This document shows positions 1 to 8,979 of a stretch of 64,000 nt of DNA, piece by piece. Source of the stretch: Tenrec ecaudatus (taxonomy: Eukaryota > Chordata > Mammalia > Afrosoricida > Tenrecidae); the NCBI RefSeq assembly GCF_050624435.1, contig NC_134546.1, positions 10,315,001 to 10,379,000 of the forward strand, given 5' to 3'. The translations under genes and the position numbers were made by a program. How positions within the stretch are numbered: the first letter of the stretch is position 1; the number at the start of each line of letters is the position of its first letter. Below the pieces are notes generated by a model. The model did not search any database and had not been told where the DNA came from. It saw nothing but the letters and a program-made list of their open reading frames with translations.

Positions 1-385
1 CATCATTCTGTCCCATGCTCCAACTCTTGGCTTAGTTGCTGCTGCTCCTCTGCCACTCTGCTACTGTCACAACTCTCTGTCCCTAGATCAAGGAGGTTCC
101 ATGCACAGGGATCTCAGGGTCCAAATGTAATGCTCTGTTCCTGGCCTTCTTCCTTGATGGTAGTGAAATGCCCTTCCTGCTTCTGAGATGATTCATTGTA
201 AACCTGGCAAGAAGGCTGAACAGACCAATCCCCTCTTTAGAACTTCCCAGTTTTTACAAGCACAATTAGCCCCGTTGACAAAGCTTTCAGCATCTTCCCT
301 CACCTTCTCTTACTGAAACCCATCAGGAAAAGAGGAAACATTTCCCATTTAGATGGGCCCACTCAGTCATTTGGTGGGAGTTACA
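1..385. other. no gene recognised
   Basis: Unassigned sequence upstream of the L1 fragment. It may be part of an unnamed interspersed repeat; nothing codes. Confidence 0.5.
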
Positions 386-387
386 AA

Positions 388-1050
388 GGTTATGGCTAGA
401 GCTGGAGAGGATGTGGAGAGATAGGAGCGCTCATACATGGCTGGCAGGACTGTAGAACTGTGCAAATCAGCACTATGCAAATCAGTATGGCCCTTCCTTA
501 AACAAATGCAGATTCAATGATCTTATGCTGCTGCAATCCCTGGACTGAGCATACACCCTAAAGAAATACAGAGTACAATGTGAACAGACGTATGCACACC
601 AATGTTTATTGCAGCAATTTTCATAGTAGCCAAAGCATGGAAACCACCCAACATTCTAATTATAGAGGAGTGGGTAAACAAATTCTGCTATATTCATACA
701 ATGGAATAGTACGCATCAATAAACAATGATGACTTATTAAAACACTTCAAGACATCAGCAAAACTGAGGCCATTATGCTTAGCAAAGTTAGTCAGTCTTA
801 TCAAGATAAATACTTAATGACACTTTTAAAATAAAAAGTGGTTTTCACACCAAAAGCTAAGACTTTGATGACAATAAGGAGCCAGGGGCGGGAGTGGGGA
901 CCAGGAGAGGGGCAGGACAGGAAATAACGGAGGGGGAAAGGAGAGGACCACATTGACGGTGGCTTTGATGGGATGTCCTGACTGATTTCATTTTTTGAGG
1001 CGGTTGTGCAACTACATAGAATGTGCGGCTTTAAAAACTCAAATTTAAAA
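388..1050 (+). mobile_element. L1 3' part (ORF2 end and 3' UTR)
   Basis: GGAGAGGATGTGGAGAGATA, AACACACCAATGTTTATTGC-like sequence and CATACAATGGAATAGTACGC are landmarks of the last third of L1 ORF2. They are followed by a G-rich 3' UTR (880-960) and an A-rich end near 1045. Sense to the plus strand, 5'-truncated. Confidence 0.75.
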
Positions 1051-1229
1051 AAGGAAATGAGAGCGAAAGCTCACGGCTTTTAAAACCCTGTAGCTTCCTC
1101 ACCCGTCGAATCTAAACATTTGTCTGAGTGGCTTAAAAAGGAGAAAAGTAAAACTGAAGTGGACTGGGAGTCCTTAGGAACATGTGAGTCCATTTCAACA
1201 TACGACGGGGAAATGATTCTGGCTAGAAA

Positions 1230-1458
1230 GCCCTCGCAAGTAAGTCATCCACGGCACATGTTCCCATTGGGCCCTGGAAAAGCAAAAAAGAGGGAGACCT
1301 GTGATGAGATGGGTTGGCACAGTGGCGGCCGCAACGGGCTCAAACTTGACAGGGATTGTGGGGCAGCACCTGACGAGGCAGTGTTGCCTTCTGGGGTACG
1401 TGAGGTCGTTATGAGTCAGAATCGACAAGACCTAACAACAACAAATCCATTTGGTGCT
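1230..1458 (+). mobile_element. RTE LINE 3' end
   Basis: AAGCAAAAAAGAGGGAGACC, GATGAGATGGGTTGGCACAG and CAACGGGCTCAAACTTGACAG match the end of an RTE ORF2. It closes with GTCGTTATGAGTCAGAATCG and the (CAA)n tail seen at RTE 3' ends. The last 35 bases resemble the AfroSINE tail. Confidence 0.75.
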
Positions 1459-1542
1459 TGCTGAATTAAAACAAAACCCCAAAGCCACCTTACACATGTT
1501 CCCTTCTGGGTGAAAATAGTTGGCTTTAGACCACAGGTATCT

Positions 1543-1741
1543 CCTGAGTGCTGATGGAATAGTGGTTACTTGGCCTGAGATTCCCAAGGTCAGCAGTTTG
1601 AAACCAACACCTGCTCCCTGGGCGAAGGATGGGGCTTTCTACTCCTGTAAACAGTTACAGTCTCAGGAACCCACAGGAGCAGTTCTACTCTGTCCTATGG
1701 AATCAGAATCAACCGATGGTGGTGTGTTTGGTTTGTATTTT
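1543..1741 (+). mobile_element. AfroSINE
   Basis: AAGGTCAGCAGTTTGAAACC, GGGGCTTTCTACTCCTGTAA, ACAGTTACAGTCTCAGGAAC and CAGTTCTACTCTGTCCTATGG are all present. This copy retains the middle segment (GAAAGATGGGGCTTTCTACTCC type) that defines the common form in this window. Confidence 0.85.
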
Positions 1742-1753
1742 CTATGTGCTAAC

Positions 1754-1937
1754 TAACAGCCATGGAGTTGACTCCAACTACTGATGACCTCAGCTTTGCT
1801 TCACAGGGTTTTTAATACCTGGCTTTTTGGGAATGGATTATCAGACCTTTCTGCTGAGGTACCTCTAGGTAGAGCTGAAATTCCAACTGTTTATTTAGCA
1901 ACAGAATGCATTAACTACTCACACTACCCAGGGCCTC
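1754..1937 (-). mobile_element. AfroSINE, older variant
   Basis: Antisense: TGAGGTACCTCTAGGTAGAGC, GAAATTCCAACTGTTTATTTAGC and a terminal CCCAGGGCCTC. It follows the layout of the variant with AAGTAGATCACCAGGCC in place of the usual middle. Head-on to the SINE at 1543-1741. Confidence 0.6.
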
Positions 1938-2007
1938 TGAAGGGGAGAGTAGGAATAAACATAGAAACAAATAAACAGTACAATTTTCAGGAACGAAGGG
2001 CTATAAA

Positions 2008-2072
2008 CCAGAACCCTGGTGGAGCAGTAGTTACATTGGGTTGCTAACCACAAGGCCAGTAGTAAGAAAAAA
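2008..2072 (+). mobile_element. AfroSINE 5' fragment
   Basis: GAACCCTGGTGGAGCAGTAG and GGGTTGCTAACCACAAGGCC are the 5' (tRNA-like) part only. Confidence 0.7.
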
Positions 2073-2080
2073 CAGTCTGT

Positions 2081-2402
2081 CCGTGTGAGAAAGCCATCTG
2101 GGGTCTTAAAGGCTTGAAGATAAACAAACGGCCTTCTAGCTGAGAAGCAACAGAGCCCACTTGGAAGAAGCACACCGCCTGTGTGACCACGAGGTGTCAA
2201 CAGGATCAGGTATTAGGCATTAAAGACCCAGAACAAAAAATTATATCAATGTCAATGTGAAGGGGGTGTGTGGAGATGCAGCATGGAGACCCAAAGCCCA
2301 TCTGTAGATAATTGGACATCCCCTTACAGAAGGGTTGTGGGAGGAGACTGGCCAGTCAGGGTGCATGCAGTATATAGCACTGATGAAGCATACACCTTTC
2401 CT
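2081..2402 (+). mobile_element. afrotherian L1 3' UTR fragment
   Basis: It contains GGGGTCTTAAAGGCTTGAAG, GGAAGAAGCACACC, GACCACGAGGTG and CATGGAGACCCAAAGCCCATC. The same module occurs antisense at 43721-44560. I read it as part of a long L1 3' UTR from shared order with that poly(A)-ended copy; the name is an inference. Confidence 0.5.
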
Positions 2403-2487
2403 CGCAAACCCACAGGGGAAGCTCTGCCCTGTCCCGTAAGGTCTCTCTGAGTTGAAATCAACTCCGTGGCAGTAGGTTTGTGTTACT
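2403..2487 (+). mobile_element. AfroSINE 3' fragment
   Basis: AAACCCACAGGGGAAGCTC to AACTCCGTGGCAGTAGG; only the 3' half is present. Confidence 0.7.
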
Positions 2488-2489
2488 TG

Positions 2490-3880
2490 TTTATTTTAAG
2501 GATTATAAAGAAGATACCGTAGAGAAATCGGATAAATGGTACCTGGGGTTTGGTGTGGTAACATCTGAATTGAGACGATGAGGTAGCAGCAATGTGATGG
2601 GTTCGTGAAGCGCTCTCTTAGCAGAGAGACTGTGTGTATCCCAACAGGGCCTTGGGTAGCCAATGCAGCCGGTGTGTTTGCGCGATGAGAGGCAGTGTGG
2701 CTGGCGCAGAGTAAGATGGGAAGCTTAACCCAAATGAGATGCAGCCACAGAGAGGCAAAGCCCGAGCCAAGAAGCTCTGGGAGCCTCCAAATTCAGAAGC
2801 AGGGAGACGCATATTACATCCTGTCTGCGTTGGGGAGAAGGGGCAGTGGGAAGCCAGGGTGATTCAGGGGACGGCAGCAGAAGTCCAGGTGCCAGACAAT
2901 GGTGGTTTGGACTCGGATTTCAAAGGCCCTCGTGAACATTCGAGAAAAAACAAAACCTCCCCTTGTCTTTGGCGGCTTCCAATGGCAGATGGATTGAGTG
3001 CGGGGTGTGAGGAATAGGGAGGCATGCGGAATGACTCAGGTTCGCGCCTGCATAATTGGGTGGGTAGCGGGCAGCCCCGGCGCTCGGGTCTCGTCTGTGT
3101 GCCGTGCGAGGGGTGCACCCGTGGGCCCAGGTGAAAAGCACAGTGACGTTTATCGCATTGGGGCGGATTAGCTTCGGCTGGCACCAGGCATCTTTCCGCA
3201 GGAGAGGGCATCTGGGAGATCTTCAACCAGTACCGTGGAGTCGTCCTTGGTGGGACAGTGTTGAGTCACAGAGGGGGGTGGGAAGAAGCACTTAGCTTAG
3301 AAAGGAAGGGGTAAGTCATGACTTAGCCTAGCTTCAAAATAGAGGAGGGCGGAGGGGGGAAGTGGACAGCAAGACAATCACTTGAAACCAAGTGCTTTTG
3401 ATGAGCAAAACCAAGCCTGTTGAAAGAAAGAAGGGGTGGGGGGTGTAGGCACCAAGGAGGCAGGGCGGGAGGACCCCAGCCGCTCCTAGAAAAGAACACA
3501 GGATGTCAGAGCCGGTTGGTTTCCAGGACTGGAAGGGGAGATCAAAGTTTTCGCAGCAGGCCGGAAGTAGGGAGATTCAGAGGGTTTGAGCCCAGGGTGA
3601 GCCCCGCCTGCCCCTGAGTGGAGGGGAAGTCCTGAAACAAGACACTCTTGCCTGGCTGGAGCAGCCACAAAGGAGGGGACATGAGGCCCCAGCCTAGAGC
3701 TGGGGCTTCCCCCTCCACGGCTGGGAGGACAAGAGCTGGAGAGGTCTGGGTGCAGGCCAATGTCAGCCCTAAGCTCAGGTGAGGCCAATTCCTCACCAAG
3801 GGAGGCTGACCTCTGCTTCTGGGTGGCAACCTGGGAAAAGGAAGGCTTTAGGTTTTAATGTGATACAAAGACACAGTACA
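2490..3880. other. no gene; GC-rich unassigned sequence
   Basis: Several short overlapping frames exist on both strands because stop codons are rare in GC-rich DNA; none has codon structure or homology I recognise. It contains the CpG patch at 3040-3190. Confidence 0.5.
3040..3190. promoter_or_regulatory. CpG-dense patch in intergenic DNA
   Basis: About 150 bp with many intact CpGs (TTCGCGCC, CCCGGCGCTCGGG, GTGCCGTGCGAGG, GTGACGTTTATCGC). The rest of the window is CpG-depleted. No repeat was recognised. It could be a small CpG island, an enhancer or the promoter of an unannotated transcript. Composition only. Confidence 0.35.
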
Positions 3881-3884
3881 AGAC

Positions 3885-3970
3885 ACTTGCCCTTCAACTT
3901 TTTTTTATATGTACAACTTAATGATGTGATTTATATTCCTCGTGTGTGCAGCCATCACCACCGTTTCCTT
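3885..3970 (-). mobile_element. L1 3' fragment
   Basis: TACAACTTAATGATGTGATTT and GCAGCCATCACCACCGTTTCC resemble antisense old L1 3' sequence. Short and uncertain. Confidence 0.35.
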
Positions 3971-4009
3971 TAACAAAAACGTAGTGCTTCCCTAGGCAGT
4001 GGCTGGAGG

Positions 4010-4190
4010 AACTCCGGTGGTGGCATGGTTACACGTTGGAGTCGAGTCTAATGGTCTGCAGTTTGCAACCAGGAGCCGCTCTGTGAGAGTAAGTCTGGGC
4101 TTTCTGCTCCTGTAGACAGTGCAGCCTCAGAGACCCACGGGGAGCTCACGGAGTCAGCTTTGACTCACTGGCAGTGAGTTTGGCTTGCAT
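4010..4190 (+). mobile_element. AfroSINE
   Basis: GGAACTCCGGTGGTGGCATGG, GGTCTGCAGTTTGCAACC, GGGCTTTCTGCTCCTGTAGAC and GACTCACTGGCAGTGAGTTTGG. Confidence 0.8.
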
Positions 4191-4195
4191 AGCAC

Positions 4196-4346
4196 TGTCT
4201 CACCACCGGGGAGTGGATTATGATTCAGACACCCTGTGTAGGGTTTTCCAAAACTGTAAATCTTCCTGGGGAGCAGATAACCCTTTTAATTGCTGACTTG
4301 AAATTAGCACCCAATGCTTAATCCACAGCATTCCCTAAGCAATAAA
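4196..4346 (-). mobile_element. AfroSINE, diverged
   Basis: Antisense GGATTATGATTCAGACACCC, AAACTGTAAATCTTCCTGGGG and TTGAAATTAGCACCCAATGC. Confidence 0.6.
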
Positions 4347-4351
4347 CAAAA

Positions 4352-4550
4352 CAAAAATCCCTCAAGACCATTGAGTTGATTCTGACTTACAGCAACCCTG
4401 TAGGTCAGAGAGGAACTGGAGCAGGTTTCCTAGAAATCTTTATGAACCTAGAAATCTTTATGGACCTTTCTCAAGCATGGTGGCTGGTGGTTTCGAACTT
4501 CGGACTTTGGGGTTAGCAGTAATTTACAATTCAACGAGGCCTCTATGCTG
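4352..4550 (-). mobile_element. AfroSINE with internal 18 bp duplication
   Basis: Antisense CCATTGAGTTGATTCTGAC, GCTGGTGGTTTCGAACTTCG and TTTGGGGTTAGCAG. CCTAGAAATCTTTATG occurs twice in tandem at 4429-4464. Confidence 0.8.
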
Positions 4551-4739
4551 GGTATCCACTAAGGAACATCCCAAGATTATTTTAATCCCAATGAGACAGA
4601 GTTGCCTTTACTGGTCAAGGTCAAATGTGTTCCACCTTGGTCAGGAATGGGCAGCTTTCACAAGAAGTCTCTTTAGACAATAAGGTTTCTTGTTTTGGTT
4701 TTGGTTGTATCAGATTTTTAGTGTGTACATTTCAACCCA

Positions 4740-4832
4740 ACTATGTTAGAATGCTCCTTAGAGGCATGGCTGGCTAGACTTCTTCTCCTATACTTTGGAC
4801 ACGTTATTAGAGGACATGTTATTAGGGGAGAC
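4740..4832 (+). mobile_element. RTE LINE ORF2 fragment
   Basis: GGCATGGCTGGCTAGACTTC and CTATACTTTGGACACGTTATTAG match the 'LRLTYFGHV' coding stretch of RTE ORF2. GGACATGTTATTAG is partly duplicated. Truncated on both sides. Confidence 0.65.
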
Positions 4833-4849
4833 AAAAACCAAAAACAAAC

Positions 4850-5000
4850 AGGCAAACCCACCCTCAGGTTGATTCTGACTCACAGTGACCCTACAGAACA
4901 GAGTAAGAATTGCCCTGGTGGATTTCCGAATCTGTTAATCTTTACAGAACAGGAAACCTGATCGTCCCGTGGGACTGCTGACTTTGTAGATAAGTAGCCC
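4850..5000 (-). mobile_element. AfroSINE, 5'-truncated
   Basis: Antisense AGGTTGATTCTGACTCACAG, ACCCTACAGAACAGAGTAAG and GGGACTGCTGACTTTG. It abuts the RTE fragment at 4740-4832. Confidence 0.75.
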
Positions 5001-5009
5001 AACCAAAAC

Positions 5010-5714
5010 CCACTCTGCATTAAGGCTCTCCGGGAGAGACGGGTCCCTGGGGAAGGCCATCCTGGCTGGCACAGGAGGGGGCCAATGAGAAAGAGGAAGA
5101 GCCCAGATGGGAGATGGACACATCAAATGGGAGTGGCTGCCCAGGGGGTCCAAGGATGGCGCAAAACTGGGCAGTGTTTCCTTCTTCACACGCAGGCTTG
5201 TTCTGAGTGGACACTGACACGCTGAGAAGGTCTGTCTGGTTACAGAATGAAGAAAACGCCGCTTGCTGGACCTCTGCCCATAAGGAGGGTGGAGGAGAGG
5301 AGGGGAAAGAGAGATGGGGAAAAAGATGGGGGCAGGGCAAGAGAGGGACTGACACTGTCCACAGTGGTTGCCTCCTGGCAGTGACAGGGTAGTTGTTGGG
5401 AGACAAAGGAAAGACATTTTTCATGTACACCTTTTGTATCTTTTTGAGTTGGCACTGGGTACATGCATGAACTCTTCAAAAAAAAAAAAAAAGGAACGAG
5501 CGTCCTGAAATGAAAACATGCAGATACACTAAACATCTGATCTTCAATCCTCGACAGCGAAGCAGCAGCAGACACTTTTCCTCTCATCAGGACTCCGAGC
5601 CCCTCCTCCTCCGCAGTGCCCCCACCCTTATTCCTTGCACCTGGGCCAGTGTTGGCCTTCAGACCTGGTCTTGCCTGCCCGGAAGGAGCTCTGGGGCACA
5701 GGGGTCTATGTTGG
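5010..5714. other. no gene recognised
   Basis: Holds a purine-rich tract (5285-5345) and an A15 run. The frames on the minus strand opposite the purine tract are low-complexity shadows. Confidence 0.5.
5478..5492 (+). repeat. A15 run
   Basis: A homopolymer of 15 A. No LINE or SINE body was recognised directly upstream. Confidence 0.9.
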
Positions 5715-5895
5715 GTTGTTATTCTCTCCGTCAGTGGCTTGAGCTCACCAGCTGCTCCAAGGGAGACGGATTAGGCTCTCTGCTCCTGTGAAGGTGATTG
5801 AAAGTCTTGGAAACCCAAATGGGGCAGATCTGTCCTGGCCTAGAGGGTCGCAGTGGGTTGGAATTGAGGAATGGCATTGGGTTTGCTTTGGTCGG
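5715..5895 (+). mobile_element. AfroSINE, diverged
   Basis: GCTCACCAGCTGCTCCAAGG, GGCTCTCTGCTCCTGTGAAG, GTCTTGGAAACCCAAATGGG and AGAGGGTCGCAGTGGG. Confidence 0.75.
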
Positions 5896-6113
5896 GTGCC
5901 TGCCCAGGTAGCCCATGCCCCTCCGTGTTTTGTAACCCAAACCTGCCACTGCACAGTCAGTCGATGTGACAACCTTGCAACAGGCGGAAGCAATCCTAGT
6001 GGCCCCGTCAGCCTTAGTTGTGGTCCCAGATTGAGGAAGACAGGTTCTTCCCACCTCTGTGCCATCACCTAACAATGGGGAAGCTGTGGGAAGAGAACCA
6101 GAACACTCTGGGG

Positions 6114-6304
6114 TAGCGGTTCCCAACCTGTGGGTCGCCACCCTCTGGGGGTCAAATGACCTTTTCATAGGGGTCACCTGATTCATAACAGGAGCAAAAT
6201 CACAGTGATGAAGTAGCAATGAAAATAATTTTATGGTTGGGGGCCACCACAACATGAGGAACTGTATGAAAGGGTCGAGGCATGAGGAAGGTTGAGAACC
6301 ATTG
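6114..6304 (-). mobile_element. SPIN-type non-autonomous hAT element
   Basis: Left end AGCGGTTCCCAACCTGTGGG and right end GGTTGAGAACCATTG form the CAGYGGTTCTCAACC inverted repeats of SPIN-like hAT elements. It is flanked by CTCTGGGG (6106-6113) and CTCTAGGG (6305-6312), a 7/8 match and thus a true 8 bp hAT target duplication. At 191 bp it has no coding sequence and must have moved using a transposase made elsewhere. Confidence 0.88.
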
Positions 6305-6319
6305 CTCTAGGGTTTACCT

Positions 6320-7040
6320 CTGCCAGCGACCAGCTCTGGGTGAGTCTTGAGGCCCTCCCCCACACTTTGGAATTAAAACAAACCTCATTGAGTTATTCTG
6401 ATGATTACGTAAGGCTTTGGTGAAAATACCCATCAAAGGCTGAAAGGGATTTGATTACCCTCGAACCTGACTCAAGAGGACAGAGGCAGATTTTCGTAAA
6501 ATTGTGCTCTCATACTCAGCATGCCTCTTCCCTGTTTTCCTCAGTTTCCCCCCCAGGAGGTTAAGCTCTGTCATCCCTCCCTGATCTCCCTTTCTTCTCT
6601 TTTATCCTTCCCTGTACTTTTTTGCTCCCTGGACCCAAACTACCTTCTGCTTTATGAAAAAAAATAATAACATTTTTACTCTATGGCAATGAGTTTGGTT
6701 TTAACTTTTTTTTTTTTTGCAGACAACTGGAAACTCATTTCTTATTGGTTTAAATGTTAAGGCAGGGGGCGGGGGAATTATTGGCTCAAGTGACTGAGAA
6801 CTTGGTAGTAGAGGGGGCCTTGGGTGTTGGTTACTCCAGCAGTTACTTCATAATTCCTTCCTGCCTCTCTTCTGTGTCAGCTTCCCTCAGGGTTAGCTTC
6901 ATTCCAGGGCTGGCTGCCTGCCTGATGCCAGCAGCAGTGGGGCCTGCACGCTTCTTCAGTCCAGAGGGATTGTGAGGGAGGGGATCCTGAACCATCACAC
7001 AAAAATCCTAAAGACACATGTACTTAATTATGGTTAATTG
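6320..7040. other. no gene recognised
   Basis: Unassigned intergenic sequence with C- and T-rich stretches (6530-6640). Confidence 0.45.
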
Positions 7041-7124
7041 GATTGGAAGTCTTAACCAGTTAATTGCATTGGAAATAGTAAGGTCAGAGTGCTCCGGCGG
7101 TAGTTACATAATTTCATGTCAACT

Positions 7125-7590
7125 TGATGAATAGAATGTAGGGGTGGAATGGAGCCTGTCAACCAGGTCACAGGCCGATGATGCTTCCTTGTGGGTGTGG
7201 TCTTCTCAGGAGGAGTCTGAGAACTTCCTCCCTTTCTCCCTGGAGGAGGGTCACACTTTCTCTCTACTTCACTTTCCTCTTGGGTAGTCACACTCAGAGA
7301 GCTGGAGAAACCACATGGAGACTTGCGCCAGCACTGAGATGCTTTCACTGCATATTGTGGATCCACAAGACTTTTCACCCACTGGCCTGTGATCTTCCTT
7401 TCTTCCTCATCATTGCGAGTGGCTATGGGAGTCCGAAGAGGAACTTACGGACAAGTATCAGACATATGGGCTAATATTGGACTTATGGACTTGGCTGGGA
7501 TATATTCTCAAGATACAATTGCTATTTGATATAAAGCTCTCTTGTACACACATATGCGTGTCTCTGAATTTGTTTCTGTAGTCAACCCGG
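7125..7590 (+). mobile_element. LTR-like repeat (copy 1)
   Basis: GGACTTATGGACTTGGCTGG, GATACAATTGCTATTTGATA, then TGTCTCTGAATTTGTTTCTG and AGTCAACCCGGACCAACACAG. The layout and end resemble MaLR/ERVL solo LTRs. The same 3' half occurs at 18060-18680. No retroviral coding sequence adjoins it. Confidence 0.45.
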
Positions 7591-7596
7591 ACCAAC

Positions 7597-7873
7597 ACAG
7601 AGGCAAGGATGGGAAGACTTCATCTTACATACTTTAGACATGTTGTCAGGAGAGAGCAGTTCCGGGAGAAGGACATCATGTGTGGTGAAGTGGAAGGGCA
7701 GCGGAAAAGAGGAAGGTCCTCAAGGAGATGGGTTGATACTATGGCTTCATCAGTGGGCTCAAGCATAGGAACAGTTGTGAGGACAGCACCGTGCAGTGTT
7801 TTGTTCTGTTGTGCTACCCTATGGTTGCTATTGGTTGGAGCTGACTTATGGCACCTAATAACAACAACACAAC
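7597..7873 (+). mobile_element. RTE LINE ORF2 C-terminus and 3' end
   Basis: An open stretch from 7609 reads GRLHLTYFRHVVRREQFREK, then EKDIMCGEVEGQRKRGRSS and RRWVDTMASS. This is the C-terminus of the RTE-clade polyprotein (endonuclease plus reverse transcriptase). It ends with the RTE 3' tail and ACCTAATAACAACAACAC. One of the best preserved RTE pieces here. Confidence 0.85.
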
Positions 7874-7897
7874 ATAATGTCATGTGTTGATTTGCTT

Positions 7898-8096
7898 AGG
7901 TCACTGCCATTGAATTGATACCAACTTATGATGATTCTGTAAGACAGAATAGAACTGTCTCTTTGGGTTTCTGAGACTATAAATCTTTACAGGAGTAGAG
8001 AGCCTCCTCTTTCTCCCTCAGGATGGCTGGTGGATTGGAACTGCTGACTTTGAGGTTTACAGCCCACCCTGTAACCCAGTATGCCACCAGGATTCC
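7898..8096 (-). mobile_element. AfroSINE
   Basis: Antisense CACTGCCATTGAATTGATACC, TTTACAGGAGTAGAGAGCC, GGAACTGCTGACTTTGAGG and ATGCCACCAGGATTCC. Confidence 0.85.
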
Positions 8097-8161
8097 TGGT
8101 TGGCTTAGCCCTGGATTATTGTTCATCACAAGGGAGGTGGTCATACCATGATTCATTTAGA

Positions 8162-8245
8162 CAAGTGGTTCTCCACTGGGTGCAGTACTACTCCCTTAGG
8201 AGCACTTGGACATGTAGCCTTGACCAGGAGTACCAGTGGCATTTG

Positions 8246-8287
<42 letters not shown>

Positions 8288-8375
8288 TAAATGTCATACA
8301 ATGCATGGAGCAGTCTTGTACAATGAAGAGCTGGCCGGCTTCAAATGCCAATAATACCCCTGCCAAGAAACACTG
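8162..8375 (+). mobile_element. MER5A-like hAT MITE
   Basis: It begins CAAGTGGTTCTCCACTGGG and ends GCCAAGAAACACTG. Internal CTGGCATTTGGGG and CATACAATGCATGGAGCAG match MER5A, an old eutherian hAT MITE. A (TG)18 repeat has grown inside it at 8249-8284. Confidence 0.7.
8249..8284 (+). repeat. (TG)18 microsatellite
   Basis: Eighteen uninterrupted TG units inside the MER5A-like element. Confidence 0.98.
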
Positions 8376-8729
8376 ACTTCAATCATTAGGACCCACCCCT
8401 AGGGGGTGGGGTTGTTCAGGTTACCCAAAATGCATGAACCACAGTGGGGCAGGATGGTTACCTGCATAGACACTCAGCTCCTTCCTGATCCTTAATGACT
8501 CCTTTCTGTCCTAAGCCCTACTCCGATGTTCCCCTGTTGACATGATCTCTGGCACACTGCTGCACGTACCCAGCAGAACTCTGATCACGACAGTGACTCT
8601 TGGCATCTCCCACGTTCTGGGCTTCTCTTGTTCCTTGAAATGTGTCTGGGCACACGTCCATCCATGATAAAGACTACATTGATCTGCCTCCCTGGCAGAT
8701 AGGTGTGCCCTGGTGACTCAGTGGCACGT

Positions 8730-8960
8730 GCCCTTCTCCAGGGCCTCATCCTCCTGCTGACTCGACTGCAAGCAATATGGATGGAGCTGGAGAGGCCACA
8801 AAAGGCCACGACATGGTGCCAAAGTCTGAGGATGGCAAACCGAGGGGCTGGAAAGAACCTGGATTGTGGCCGCCATAGATCTCTGTGACAGTCTCGTTCA
8901 CCTCCCTGGATGTTTGGGTAGAAGAGCAATCAAGTCTGACGTGTAAGCAACTGTTGTTTG
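8730..8960 (+). mobile_element. old LTR-like remnant
   Basis: TGAGGATGGCAAACCGAGGG, CTGGAAAGAACCTGGATTG and the following stretch resemble the inner part of the family at 63095-63498. Diverged; low certainty. Confidence 0.3.
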
Positions 8961-8979
8961 GACTTTTCTGCCCCTTGCA

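Noticed and set aside
2739-3829. several 60-120 codon frames on both strands
   Set aside because: GC-rich DNA with few stops; mutually overlapping, no recognised homology.
4935-5587. overlapping 115-160 codon frames on the minus strand
   Set aside because: Pro/Ser-rich shadows of a purine-rich tract and a SINE; no domain, no splice context.
5731-6255. 174-codon minus-strand frame
   Set aside because: It crosses a SINE and a SPIN element and so is not a gene.
7609-7890. 93-codon frame as a host gene
   Set aside because: It matches the C-terminus of the RTE LINE polyprotein; annotated as a transposon fragment.
8081-8354. two frames with Cys-Val repeats
   Set aside because: They run through the (TG)18 repeat inside an MER5A-like element.
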